64,000 nt of DNA from Frankia alni ACN14a. GTDB lineage: Bacteria; Actinomycetota; Actinomycetes; Frankiales; Frankiaceae. How positions within the stretch are numbered: position 1 is the first letter of the stretch; each line of letters begins with the position of its first letter. The notes beneath the pieces are model-generated. The model made no database searches. It had not been told where the DNA came from and worked only from the letters and a program-made list of their open reading frames with translations. The translations under genes were made by a program, and so were the position numbers. Positions 1 through 8,561 of this stretch are shown here, piece after piece. The stretch spans positions 5,760,962 through 5,824,961 of the forward strand of contig NC_008278.1 in the NCBI RefSeq assembly GCF_000058485.1, read 5' to 3'.

Positions 1-216
1 GCGAGTGAGATGGAACCACACCCCCAACGCGACCAGCGACAGCACCGGAGCGACGGTCACGACACCGAGCAGGCTGTGCGTGAGCCGGTAGAACTCCGGC
101 CACCCGAAGAACACCGGCACGTCGGGAACCATCGACCCGGCCACCATCGCGCTCATCGGCAGCCCGACGCGCCGCAGCGGCAGCACCGCCGCCGGATGAC
201 TCAACGTGAACGGCAC
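1..216 (-). CDS. DUF4184 family membrane protein (N-terminal part, cut by window edge)
   Basis: The reverse strand from a GTG at 216 reads MPFTLSHPAAVLPLRR, then a segment with MSAMVAGSMVPDVPVFF and a hydrophobic helix. The MPFTLSHPAA start and the following S-x-x-PD motif are the hallmark of the DUF4184 family, small polytopic membrane proteins of unknown function in actinobacteria. Only the first 72 residues are present and the frame is open to the window edge, so the rest lies outside. Family recognition comes from this N-terminal signature alone. Confidence 0.75.
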   Translation of the reverse strand, partial: MPFTLSHPAAVLPLRRVGLPMSAMVAGSMVPDVPVFFGWPEFYRLTHSLLGVVTVAPVLSLVALGVWFHLTR

Positions 217-413
217 CCTCAACCCCACAACGCGCAGATCGGCACGGCGAAGGTCCCCGGTTCCGCCCGAACACCACCGAATCGCACCCTCCGACACTAG
301 CCGGTAGGCAGGCGCCCCTCGACGGACCCCGCGCGGCTTCCCTTGCCCTTCTGGGGGACGAATCGGACGCCGAACCCCCCACAAGAGCAAGGAAGTGCCC
401 GCGGCCTGCCCGA

Positions 414-1061
414 CTACCGACGGACAGCCGGGCGGCCACCGTCGGCGTCCGGACGGCGGGCATGGCCGGCGACGGTGCCGAACAGGGTGGTGCGCAGAGC
501 CGGGCCGAGGGTGCGGACTATTTCATCAACGGTCATGGAGGCGAGCGGTTCGACGGCCAGGAGGTAGCGGGTGAACACCAGGCCGCCGAGCTGGCCGACG
601 AACGCGCCCGCGCGGTGGCGGGCGTCGGCGCCGCTGAGGCGGTCGGCCAGCCGGTCGACCATCTCCCGCTGCAGGCCGCCGCGCAGCAGCGTCGCGAGCT
701 CGGGGTCGGCCGCCGCCGCGCGGACCGCGGTGAGCAGCGGCAGGCCCGTCTCGGGCCGGTCCCAGCCGACCACCAGGGCGCGGATCGCCCGCTGGGGCAG
801 GGACTCCAGCTCGCCTTCGAGCAGGCCGGCCAGGACATCCGCGGGGTTCAGGGTGAGCTGCAGGACGGCGGCGAACAGGCCACGCTTGGAGCCGAAGTAG
901 TAGCTGATCAGGGCCGCGTCGACGCCGGCGTCGGCGGCGAGCGAGCGCATCGTGACCGCCTCGTAGCCCTCGCGGCGGAACCGATCCCGGGCGACGGCGA
1001 GAATCTGGGCCCGCACGTCGGGGCTGCCGGGCCGCCGCCCGCGCCGCGGCGAAGAATTCAT
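414..1061 (-). CDS. TetR/AcrR family transcriptional repressor
   Basis: A 215-residue protein with a typical TetR helix-turn-helix in the first 60 residues (AQILAVARDRFRREGYEAVT, then AGVDAALISYYFGSKRGLF). The C-terminal ligand domain resembles the TetR_C class with a conserved LRGGLQREMV region. It is divergent from the drug exporter at 1127, and the 65-bp gap holds a perfect inverted repeat, so it most likely represses itself and that exporter and is released by the exported compound. The ATG at 1061 is preceded directly by an in-frame GTG at 1064, which could also be the start. Its ligand cannot be told from the sequence. Confidence 0.9.
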   Translation of the reverse strand: MNSSPRRGRRPGSPDVRAQILAVARDRFRREGYEAVTMRSLAADAGVDAALISYYFGSKRGLFAAVLQLTLNPADVLAGLLEGELESLPQRAIRALVVGWDRPETGLPLLTAVRAAAADPELATLLRGGLQREMVDRLADRLSGADARHRAGAFVGQLGGLVFTRYLLAVEPLASMTVDEIVRTLGPALRTTLFGTVAGHARRPDADGGRPAVRR

Positions 1062-1064
1062 CAC

Positions 1065-1076
1065 GGTTGAACAACC
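1065..1076. promoter_or_regulatory. Candidate TetR operator (inverted repeat)
   Basis: GGTTGAACAACC is a perfect inverted repeat (GGTTG-AA-CAACC) lying immediately upstream of the repressor start, between the divergent repressor and exporter genes. Position and symmetry fit a TetR-family operator. Assignment to this repressor is inference. Confidence 0.5.
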
Positions 1077-1126
1077 CTAGCCGGCCTCGCCATGGTCGAT
1101 CCAGCACACCAAGCTGGAGGACCGAG

Positions 1127-2791
1127 ATGACCACGTCGCCTTCACCGACGACAACCACGCCGACAACAGCCACACCGACCACGCCACCGACGCCGACGAC
1201 GCCGGCGGAGACGCACCCGGCGTCCACGACCGGGCCCGCTCTCCACCACACCCGGGTGCTGGTGGTCACGTGCGGGGCCCTGGCCACGGTGATCTCGGGG
1301 ATGTCGTCGCTGAACGTCGCCCTGCCGTCGATCGCCGCCGACACCCACGCCTCACAGACCCGGCTGTCGTGGATCATCGACGCCTACAGCCTCGTCTTCG
1401 CCGCGCTGCTGCTGCCGGCGGGTGCGGTGGGTGACCGGTTCGGGCGGCGACGCGCCCTGCTGACCGGGCTGCTGATCTTCGGCGCGGGTTCGGCGGCGGC
1501 GCCGTTCACGAGCAGCGCGACGGCGCTGATCGGGCTGCGCTGCGTCCTCGGCGTCGGTGCGGCGCTGGTGATGCCGGCGACCCTGTCGACGATCACCGGG
1601 ACGTTCCCGCGGGAACGGCGGGCGGCCGCGGTCGGCGTGTGGGCGGCCGTCGCCGGGGCCAGCGCCGTCGTCGGCCTGCTCGCCTCCGGGCTGCTGCTGC
1701 AGGCGTGGTCGTGGCGTTCGGTGTTCCTGCTCGGTGTCGTGCTCGCCGCCCTCGCCGCGGTGGGGACCTGGCTGTTCGTGCCCGACTCGGCCGCCCCGGA
1801 CGGCCCGGCGCTCGACGTCGTCGGCGCCGTGATCTCGATCGCCGGCGTCGGCGCGCTCGTCTACTCGATCATCGAGGCGCCGGAGAACGGCTGGCTCGGC
1901 GTCCCCACCCTGCTCGGGCTGGGCGCCGGCGTCGTGCTGCTGGCCGGCTTCGTCGCCTGGGAGCTGCACACCCGTGCGCCGCTGCTGGACCCGCGGCTGT
2001 TCACCCGGCCGGCGTTCGCCGCGGGCACGCTGTCCATCCTGCTGCAGTTCTTCGGCTTCTTCGGCCTGATCTTCATCACGATGCAGTACCTGCAGCTCGT
2101 CCGCGGCGACAGCGCGCTCGTGGCGGCGCTCAGCGTGCTGCCGATGGCGGCCGGGATGATGCCCGCCGCCCGCCTCGCCCCGAAGGTCGTCGCCGCGGTG
2201 GGCGCCCGCGCCTGCTGCGTGGCCGGGCTGCTGCTGATCACGGCCGGGATGGTCGTGCTGTCCCGGCTCGACCAGGGCAGCTCGTACTGGCTGCTGCTGG
2301 CCGGGCTGTTCCCGCTCGGCGTCGGGATGGGCCTGGCGATGACGCCGGCGACCACCGCCGTCACCGACAGCCTGCCCCCGGCGCTGCAGGGCGTCGGCTC
2401 CGCCGTCAACGACCTGTCCCGCGAGCTTGGCGGGGCGCTCGGCATCGCCGTGCTCGGCAGCCTGCTCAGCTCCACCTACCGCCGCCACCTGGCCCAGCAC
2501 GGCGCGCTCCCGCCGGCCCTCGCCGAGAAGGCCCGTTCCTCGCTGGGAGTCGCCGCCCACCTCGGCGAACCGGTCCTCGGCCACGCCCGGACGGCCTTCG
2601 TCGACGGCATGCAGATCGCCTTCCTCGGCGGCGCGGTCGCCACCGGGATCGCCGCGCTCGCCGTAGCCCTCCTGCTGCGCACCTCCCGCGCACCGTCCAC
2701 CACCGCGACCGGCACGGGTATCGGCACCGGCGAGCCCGCGGCCGCGCCCCGGCCGGTACGGACGGCCCCCTCTTCCCCGGCCGCGACCTGA
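1127..2791 (+). CDS. MFS drug exporter, DHA2 (14-TM, EmrB/QacA-like)
   Basis: A 554-residue polytopic transporter. The ATG at 1127 is preferred over an in-frame ATG at 1067 because GGAGG lies just before it and the upstream residues do not look like a transporter. After a 35-residue Thr/Pro-rich cytoplasmic leader come about 14 hydrophobic helices. The MFS loop motif GDRFGRRRALL sits between helices 2 and 3, and GTFPRERRAAAVGVW after helix 4. This is the proton-driven drug:H+ antiporter family. Divergent pairing with the TetR gene supports a substrate-inducible efflux unit; the substrate is unknown. The low-complexity N-terminus is unusual for the family. Confidence 0.9.
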   Translation: MTTSPSPTTTTPTTATPTTPPTPTTPAETHPASTTGPALHHTRVLVVTCGALATVISGMSSLNVALPSIAADTHASQTRLSWIIDAYSLVFAALLLPAGAVGDRFGRRRALLTGLLIFGAGSAAAPFTSSATALIGLRCVLGVGAALVMPATLSTITGTFPRERRAAAVGVWAAVAGASAVVGLLASGLLLQAWSWRSVFLLGVVLAALAAVGTWLFVPDSAAPDGPALDVVGAVISIAGVGALVYSIIEAPENGWLGVPTLLGLGAGVVLLAGFVAWELHTRAPLLDPRLFTRPAFAAGTLSILLQFFGFFGLIFITMQYLQLVRGDSALVAALSVLPMAAGMMPAARLAPKVVAAVGARACCVAGLLLITAGMVVLSRLDQGSSYWLLLAGLFPLGVGMGLAMTPATTAVTDSLPPALQGVGSAVNDLSRELGGALGIAVLGSLLSSTYRRHLAQHGALPPALAEKARSSLGVAAHLGEPVLGHARTAFVDGMQIAFLGGAVATGIAALAVALLLRTSRAPSTTATGTGIGTGEPAAAPRPVRTAPSSPAAT

Positions 2792-3016
2792 AACGCCAGA
2801 GACTGTCGCGGAGGGCGGTCCGGTGCCTTACCAGCTGGTCCGACCGTAGCTCTGACAGATGACGGTTGCGGTCTTGAGACGGCGTTCCTGCGTGGGATAG
2901 CCGAGCGCTGCGAGCAGGGGGACGGCTTCGACGGTAAGCAAGCAAGGCCGGATACGAAGTTGTCCGAGGTTTCGCGCAAGCCGTAACCCGGGGTACACCT
3001 GCGGTACCGGCCGAGG

Positions 3017-3022
3017 CATAAT
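3017..3022 (+). promoter_or_regulatory. Probable -10 element of the TIR gene
   Basis: CATAAT, five of six matches to TATAAT, ends only six bases before the GTG start of the dual-TIR gene. Such spacing would put the transcription start at or within a few bases of the start codon, giving a leaderless mRNA, which is common in actinobacteria. No Shine-Dalgarno sequence precedes the GTG, which agrees. No clear -35 is visible. Confidence 0.5.
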
Positions 3023-3028
3023 AGCGGT

Positions 3029-5095
3029 GTGGTTGACCGGGGGCGATCTGGGGATGGCTGGGACTTCTTTGTCTCCTATACAGCGGCGGACCGGGCATGG
3101 GCCGAGTGGATAGCGTGGCAGCTTGAAGACCACGGCCACCGCCTCTTGATCCAGGCATGGGACTTCGTACCCGGCTCGAACTGGACGGCCTCGATGGCCG
3201 ACGGTATAGAGCATGCGGTTCGGACAATCGCCGTGCTGTCCAACTCCTATCTCCGGTCGGTCTACGGGCAAGCGGAGTGGCAGGCAGCCATCCGGGCCGA
3301 TCCGACCGGGCTGACCCGCAAGCTCCTTCCGGTACGCATCGAGGACTGCCCACGGCCGGGCCTACTCGGCCAGATCGTCTCTGTTGATCTGTTTGGCTTT
3401 GAGGCCGCGGCGGCCCGGCAGGTTCTCCTCGACGGTGTCGGGTCAGCAATCGCTGGCAGGATCAAACCCGTCTCGGCACCGTCCTTTCCAGTCGGGATCA
3501 GAACCACGACGCCGGCGGAGCCCGAGTTCCCGGCGTCCGAGCCGGACTCAGAACCTCTGCCGTTGCCGTCCGCGGTGCGCAGGGGGCGGGTGTGGGAGGT
3601 CGGTGAGGTCTTCCAGCCAACCGGAATTCCGGAGATCACGTTCGTCCAGCCGAAACGTTTCGTGGCGTTCGGGATGGCCCTGCGCCAGCCCGGCCTGAGC
3701 ATCGTGCTGGAAGGGCCGTCGGGAGTCGGCAAGACCACGTTTCTCCGGCATGCGATCGAGCAGGACGCCGCGCGCCTGAAGGAACCCCGCATCTTCAGCG
3801 CGCGAGTTGAGAAGGATCGGGCCGAGATCGACGCGATGATCGGCGGCGCCGGCCACACCGGCATCGTGGCGATCGACGACTACCATCGCCTGTCGGCGAA
3901 TGAACAGGGCAGGGTGGTCGACTACCTCAAGCACCTCGCAGACTCCGGCGACCGAACCCGCAAGCTCGTGGTCGTAGGCATCCCGGACACGGCCCGTTCG
4001 CTGGTAAAGGTCAGCTTCGACGTCGCGAACAGGATCCGCGCCTTCCGGCCAGGACGGGCGACCGACGACCAGATCAACGAGCTGATCGACAAGGGCGAGC
4101 GGGCGCTGAACATCAGCTTTGACGACCGATCCGCGATCGTGCGGGCGGCCGCGGGCAGCCTCATCACCGCTCAGGCGTTGTGCTGGCATCTGCTTGGCCT
4201 GGCGCGGATTGAGGAGACCGTTCCGGAACACATCACGATCCGCACGGACGTCCGGGAGGCCCGCATCCAGGTCGCAGAGGAGCTTGAACTGAAGTATCAG
4301 GATGCGGTGGAGTCGTTCGTCGCACTCGACGGGCTGGCCGAGACGGTATGCATCGACCTGCTGCTCGGCCTGGCGAGAAGCCCGGACGGAATACTCGGCC
4401 TGGACGAGCACGCCGGCACGCAGATCAGCGCGGCCAGGAAGGTCGACAAAGTCTTCGCAAAACGGGTCGGCGCGGCGATGTCACAGAACGAGACCATCAC
4501 CAGGATCCTTTACCATGACGCCGTGCGCCGGCGGCTGATCGCGGACGATCCCCAGTTCATGTTCTACATCCGCCAGCTCGACCGCAAACAACTGCTCCGG
4601 GACGCGGGGAAGCGCCCGCCGCCTGCGCGCCATCGTGCCTTCGTCTGCTACAGCCATCAGGACGTCGACTGGCTGAAGCGCCTGCGGGTCCACCTCAGTC
4701 CGCTCGAACGCGACAAGCTCCTCACCGTCTGGTCCGACGAGGACATTCACCCGGGCGACGACTGGCGCTCCGAGATCGACGCCGCGCTGGCCAGCGCCCG
4801 CCATGCGATTCTCCTCGTCAGCGCGGACTTCCTCGCGTCGAGTTTCATCCGGGAAGTCGAGCTCCCCCGCCTGCTCTCCGCCGCTGCCGAGGGCGGCTGC
4901 CGTGTCCTGCCCGTCCTCGTGAGTGCCAGCGCCTTCACCGAGACGCCGGAGCTGGCCCGCTTCCAACACGTCAACCCCGGAGGCCGGACGCTCGCCGCCA
5001 TGCCCGCGGAGGAGGCCGAGCAGGTCCTCGCCGATCTGGCCCGGGCACTGCGAACGCAGCTCCACCTCGGCACCGCGGCCTCCCGCGTCCGGTAG
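3029..5095 (+). CDS. TIR-NTPase-TIR protein (putative immune or STAND-like effector)
   Basis: 688 residues in three parts. TIR domain 1 covers about residues 10-140 (WDFFVSYTAADRAWAEWIAW), with Glu83 in YGQAEWQAAI at the position of the catalytic NADase glutamate. A P-loop NTPase follows, with Walker A GPSGVGKT at 229-236, a Walker B-like VAIDDY near 280-285 and a helical region after it. TIR domain 2 starts at about 535 (HRAFVCYSHQDVDWL) and has the DFLASSFIREVELP segment. TIR domains cleave NAD or make cyclic nucleotide signals, or act as adaptors; the middle ATPase suggests regulated oligomerisation. That it is a defence gene is inference. Codons ending in A or T are more frequent than in neighbours, hinting at transfer. 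It stands alone, not in an operon. Confidence 0.85.
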   Translation: MVDRGRSGDGWDFFVSYTAADRAWAEWIAWQLEDHGHRLLIQAWDFVPGSNWTASMADGIEHAVRTIAVLSNSYLRSVYGQAEWQAAIRADPTGLTRKLLPVRIEDCPRPGLLGQIVSVDLFGFEAAAARQVLLDGVGSAIAGRIKPVSAPSFPVGIRTTTPAEPEFPASEPDSEPLPLPSAVRRGRVWEVGEVFQPTGIPEITFVQPKRFVAFGMALRQPGLSIVLEGPSGVGKTTFLRHAIEQDAARLKEPRIFSARVEKDRAEIDAMIGGAGHTGIVAIDDYHRLSANEQGRVVDYLKHLADSGDRTRKLVVVGIPDTARSLVKVSFDVANRIRAFRPGRATDDQINELIDKGERALNISFDDRSAIVRAAAGSLITAQALCWHLLGLARIEETVPEHITIRTDVREARIQVAEELELKYQDAVESFVALDGLAETVCIDLLLGLARSPDGILGLDEHAGTQISAARKVDKVFAKRVGAAMSQNETITRILYHDAVRRRLIADDPQFMFYIRQLDRKQLLRDAGKRPPPARHRAFVCYSHQDVDWLKRLRVHLSPLERDKLLTVWSDEDIHPGDDWRSEIDAALASARHAILLVSADFLASSFIREVELPRLLSAAAEGGCRVLPVLVSASAFTETPELARFQHVNPGGRTLAAMPAEEAEQVLADLARALRTQLHLGTAASRVR

Positions 5096-5146
5096 GGGCG
5101 GGAGCTCTCCCGTCGGAAAGACGATGCTCCTTCCCTGACCGTCGCC

Positions 5147-5875
5147 TCAGGTTCTCGCCGGGAACCGAACCTCAGATTCGGCAGAGCGCCCGTAACGCTG
5201 GTGGAAGACGTTGTGGTCGACGGGACGGCGTCCGGGGTGGCGGCGTTCCTCGGCGGGATAACCGACGGCGACCAGCAGGGCGATGGCCAGGTCGTCGCGG
5301 TCGGCGATGCCGATCGTCTCCTTCACGGCGGCCTCGTCCCAGCCGTTCATCGGCGAGCTGGCCAGGCCCAGCTCGGTGGCGGCGAGCAGGACATAGGTCG
5401 CGGCGATCATCGCATCCTTGATTGCGTACTCGCGCAGCAGGCCGCGCCGGTCCAGGTCGCGCTGGAAGTCGTCGGACGCGGCGGCGAACATGGCGATGAA
5501 GTCGTCCGACCAGGCGCCCGCCTCGCGGGCCTGCTCGTAGATGTCGGCCCGGTCGGCGCGCCAGGCCTGCGGCTGCGCGACGACGACGAGGACGACCGGG
5601 GCCTCGGCCGGCTGCGGCTGCCCGCCGGTGGCGCGCACGAGACCCTCCCGGCCCGTCTCGTCGCTGACGACGACGATCGAGCGGTCCTGCAGGTTCCAGG
5701 ACGTGGGTGCCTCGATGGCCAGGGCGAGCAGGGCGTCGAGCGTGGCGGCCGGGATCGGGTCGGGCCGGTAGTGGCGGACCGTGCGGCGGGTCCGGATCGC
5801 GTCGGCGACCGACAGGGTCGGCCGGGCAGGCGTCCCGAGACCGGCGGCGGGTCCGGGTGGCAGAAGCTGCGTCAT
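5147..5875 (-). CDS. Nitroreductase family FMN oxidoreductase
   Basis: A 242-residue protein with nitroreductase features: an N-terminal RRTVRHYRPDPIP (FMN phosphate-binding Arg region), APTSWNLQ, a central helical insert and the C-terminal GLASSPMNGWD and VAVGYPAEERR segments. The family reduces nitroaromatics, quinones or related electrophiles with NAD(P)H and FMN in the cytoplasm. The ATG at 5875 is taken because homologous sequence begins a few residues later and upstream residues read as the shadow of the regulator. It diverges from the HxlR regulator at 5945 across a 69-bp gap, a standard arrangement for electrophile-induced nitroreductases. Confidence 0.9.
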   Translation of the reverse strand: MTQLLPPGPAAGLGTPARPTLSVADAIRTRRTVRHYRPDPIPAATLDALLALAIEAPTSWNLQDRSIVVVSDETGREGLVRATGGQPQPAEAPVVLVVVAQPQAWRADRADIYEQAREAGAWSDDFIAMFAAASDDFQRDLDRRGLLREYAIKDAMIAATYVLLAATELGLASSPMNGWDEAAVKETIGIADRDDLAIALLVAVGYPAEERRHPGRRPVDHNVFHQRYGRSAESEVRFPART

Positions 5876-5944
5876 GGCACTCACTGTCGGGGAGTCACTC
5901 TCTTTTCGGAAGAAGGCACTTGTTGGTGCGCTACTCTCCCCTGC

Positions 5945-6358
5945 ATGGATGACCGCACCGTGGTCGAGTCCTCGGGCCTGCCCGCGGACGCCTTCTGCGC
6001 CAAGTGCCCGACCCGCCAGGTGCTCGACCACATCGCCGGCAAGTGGACGGTACTGATCGTCGACGCGCTGCTGAGCGACGGCACCATGCGCTACACCGAG
6101 CTCGCCCGCCGCATCGAGGGCGTCTCGCAGAAGATGCTCACCCAGACCCTGCGCGCCCTGGAGACGGACGGCTTCGTCACCCGCACCGTCCACCCCACCA
6201 GCCCCCCGCACGTCGACTACACGCTCACCCCCCTCGGCCACAGCCTCGCCGAACCGATCACCGCCCTGCGCCGCTGGACCGAGACCCACATCAACGACAT
6301 CGAACGCGCCCGCGCCGCCGCGCGGCCGCTACCCCCCACCGGGGCCGGCCTCCGGTAG
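5945..6358 (+). CDS. HxlR-type winged-helix regulator
   Basis: A 137-residue protein with the HxlR fold: FCAKCPTRQVLDHIAGKWTV, then YTELARRIEGVSQKMLTQTLRALETDGFV, then the wing HVDYTLTPLG. The paired Cys residues near the N-terminus (C-A-K-C) are where HxlR/YodB/QorR proteins sense thiol-reactive electrophiles, so redox control of the divergent nitroreductase is likely, though not shown by sequence. Its last 30 bases overlap, tail to tail, the 3' end of the exporter gene on the other strand. Confidence 0.9.
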   Translation: MDDRTVVESSGLPADAFCAKCPTRQVLDHIAGKWTVLIVDALLSDGTMRYTELARRIEGVSQKMLTQTLRALETDGFVTRTVHPTSPPHVDYTLTPLGHSLAEPITALRRWTETHINDIERARAAARPLPPTGAGLR

Positions 6359-7663
6359 CAACGCGGCGACCGGTCCGGGCTCGGGCTGCGGGGTCAGGGC
6401 GCGCCGCGGGAGGATCAGGGGGGTCGCCAGCAGGAGCAGGCCGGCGGCCGCGAGCGCGATCCGCGGGCTGGTGAGGCCGGCCAGCAGGCCCCACAGCGCC
6501 GTCAGGACTGCGATGGCGGCCTTGCTGCTGACCGACCAGGCCGACAGCGTCCGGGCGACGCGCCCGGGGTCGGTCTGGTCGAGCCGGTAGGTGGCGAACA
6601 CGGGATTGAACACGCCCATGCAGGCGACCAGGCCGAACTGGACGGCGAACACGAGCACGATCCCGGCCGTGCCGGGGCGGATGAAGGCCAACCCGAGCGA
6701 CCAGCACGCCCGCAGCGTGCCGGCGACGAGCAGGACCCGGTGCCTGCCGTGCCGCGCGACGAGGGGTCGGGCCAGCCGAGCGCCGACGAGGCCGCCCACG
6801 CACGGCACACCGAACGCCAGGCCGTACTGCCACGGCGCGAAGCCGAGACGGCCGAGCATAAGGACGGCGACCAGCGGCGACGTCGCCATGATCAGTCCGT
6901 TGACCAGAACCGTGTTGACGAACAGGGGCCGCAGCGCCGGGTGGTTCAGAATGTGCCGCCACCCCTCGGTGAGGTCGCGCATCCGGGCCTTCGGCCTGCC
7001 GCCCGGCGCGGCGCGCTGCCCGCTCCCCCCGACCGCACCGCCCCCGCCGATCGCGCCGCCCCTACCGATCGCGCCGATCGCGCCGATCGCGCGCAGTCCC
7101 GCCGCCGAGAGCAGGTAGCTGATCGCGTCGGCGAGCACGGTCGCCACCGGTCCGAACAGGCCGATCGCGGCCCCGCCGAGCGGCGGCCCGACGATGGTGG
7201 CGGTCCAGGTCGTGGACTCCAGTCGGGCGTTCGCGACGAGCAGGGCGTCGCCCCGCAGGAGTGCCTTGACGTAGGCGCCGGCGGCGGCCGTGAAGGCGAT
7301 GTCGGCCGCGGCGACCGTGATCGACACGACGACGAGCTGCGCGAAGGTGAGCCAGCCGAGCGCGAACGCGACGGGGACGCTCAACACCGCGACGAACCGG
7401 GTCAGGTCCATCGCCACCATCACCGGCCGCCTGCGGCGGAACTCGACCCAGGGGCCGAGCGGCACCGCCACCAGCGCCCCCACCGCCGGCCCCGCCGCCG
7501 CAAGCACCGCCACCCCGGTCGCCCCGGCGTGCAGCACGAGGATCGCGATCAGAGGAAACGCGTCGAACGCCAGCCAGGTGCCGAGGGTGCTGACCGCGAA
7601 CGCGGCCCAGAGCCACCCGAAGCGCCAGCCCGAAGACCGCCCCTCGCCCACCACCCGACCCAA
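6329..7663 (-). CDS. MFS transporter (MFS_3/EntS-like, 12 TM)
   Basis: A 444-residue membrane protein with about 12 hydrophobic helices, resembling the enterobactin-exporter/macrolide-efflux MFS_3 branch (AFAVSTLGTWLAFDAFPLIA at the start). The central cytoplasmic loop holds a Gly/Ile/Ala tandem repeat (AIGAIGAIGRGGAIGGGG) that is probably a repeat expansion and is poorly conserved in such proteins. The 3' end overlaps the HxlR gene end by 30 bp. Substrate unknown. Two near-identical 20-bp direct repeats lie just upstream of the start. Confidence 0.85.
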   Translation of the reverse strand: MGRVVGEGRSSGWRFGWLWAAFAVSTLGTWLAFDAFPLIAILVLHAGATGVAVLAAAGPAVGALVAVPLGPWVEFRRRRPVMVAMDLTRFVAVLSVPVAFALGWLTFAQLVVVSITVAAADIAFTAAAGAYVKALLRGDALLVANARLESTTWTATIVGPPLGGAAIGLFGPVATVLADAISYLLSAAGLRAIGAIGAIGRGGAIGGGGAVGGSGQRAAPGGRPKARMRDLTEGWRHILNHPALRPLFVNTVLVNGLIMATSPLVAVLMLGRLGFAPWQYGLAFGVPCVGGLVGARLARPLVARHGRHRVLLVAGTLRACWSLGLAFIRPGTAGIVLVFAVQFGLVACMGVFNPVFATYRLDQTDPGRVARTLSAWSVSSKAAIAVLTALWGLLAGLTSPRIALAAAGLLLLATPLILPRRALTPQPEPGPVAALLPEAGPGGG

Positions 7664-8018
7664 CCCTTCCGCCGCAACTCGCCGACTCCGCGAACCCGGT
7701 CAGTCTCGCCGCGAACCCCGGTCAGTCTCGTCGCGGCGAGGTGCCCAGCTGCTTTGGCCCACCCACGACGACCCACGCCGCATCCCGCCGCATGAACCGA
7801 CACCGGTCCGCCCCCGCTCCCTGATCTCGCGGGCGCCATGACGCGGACCCAACCTTTCGGTACCGACGAATCCTCTGTGGAAATGGAGCCGGTGGGCGTC
7901 CTGGACCCCGCCGCAGAAACACACAGGCGTCGCCCGGCTCCGCCGGTTCTCGCGTCCGGCACGCAGCAGGCCAGCGTCGCGAGGCCCGGCACCCGTTCCC
8001 GCCTGGAGAGGTCCGCCC
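7664..8018. other. Intergenic region with direct repeats (7691 and 7712)
   Basis: No convincing gene is seen on either strand. Two near-identical direct repeats begin at 7691 (CGAACCCGGTCAGTCTCGCC) and 7712 (CGAACCCCGGTCAGTCTCGT), exactly two helical turns apart, 30-70 bp upstream of the leftward exporter. They look like tandem regulator sites or a repeat expansion. The rest serves as leader for the small rightward gene at 8019. Confidence 0.45.
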
Positions 8019-8324
8019 ATGGCAGCTGCCCACCCGGTCACCACCCCGCGTCCGCAGGAGCACCGAGTCCCGTCCACAGCCGCCGTTGCGGTCGGGCAGG
8101 TTCCGCCGAACCGGCCCGCTCGGCCGATTCGGGCAGATCGGCGTGAACGGCCGGCTCTGCCCGAACGGCCCTCTCGGCCAGAACGTCGTGGGGTTCGGTT
8201 GACGCGCCGGGTCGTCCGGTTCGTCGGCGGCGCCGTCGTCGCGGGAATCGCGGGCGCCTTCGCGGCCTATCCGGCCGGGTGCTTCTGGGAGTGGGTCGCG
8301 AACCTGCCCGGTTTGCCCATCTGA
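8019..8324 (+). CDS. Hypothetical small single-pass membrane protein
   Basis: A 101-residue frame from an ATG with GGAGAG ten bases upstream. The first 65 residues are Pro/Arg-rich and look disordered; a single hydrophobic helix near residues 67-82 (VVRFVGGAVVAGIAGAFAA) is followed by a short tail with WEWV. No family is recognised. The GGTTCCGCCGAACC palindrome at 8099 lies in the disordered part. The ribosome site and the clean membrane segment support a real gene, but evidence is thin. Confidence 0.45.
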   Translation: MAAAHPVTTPRPQEHRVPSTAAVAVGQVPPNRPARPIRADRRERPALPERPSRPERRGVRLTRRVVRFVGGAVVAGIAGAFAAYPAGCFWEWVANLPGLPI

Positions 8325-8561
8325 CCAGTGCGTATGCCCGGCTCGGGCGCCGCGCCGGCGACCCGGGCCGGGCATGGTTGGATGATCTGACTACGACGTC
8401 TCCGAATATTTCTTTCGGCGCGGCCCAACCTTTCCCGCCCGGCGGTGCTCTGTGCAGGCAGTGGCACAACCGCGAAGCAGCGGGAACGGAGGCCCCAGCA
8501 GGATGACGACGACGCACGAATCCGGCGGCAACGCTTCGCCCCAGGCAGCCGGAGCGCCGCG

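Noticed and set aside
2792-3028. Reverse-strand frame ending RRLKTATVICQSYGRTSW before the TIR gene
   Set aside because: It has a somewhat protein-like pattern but no recognised domain, and it overlaps the TIR coding sequence; not strong enough to call.
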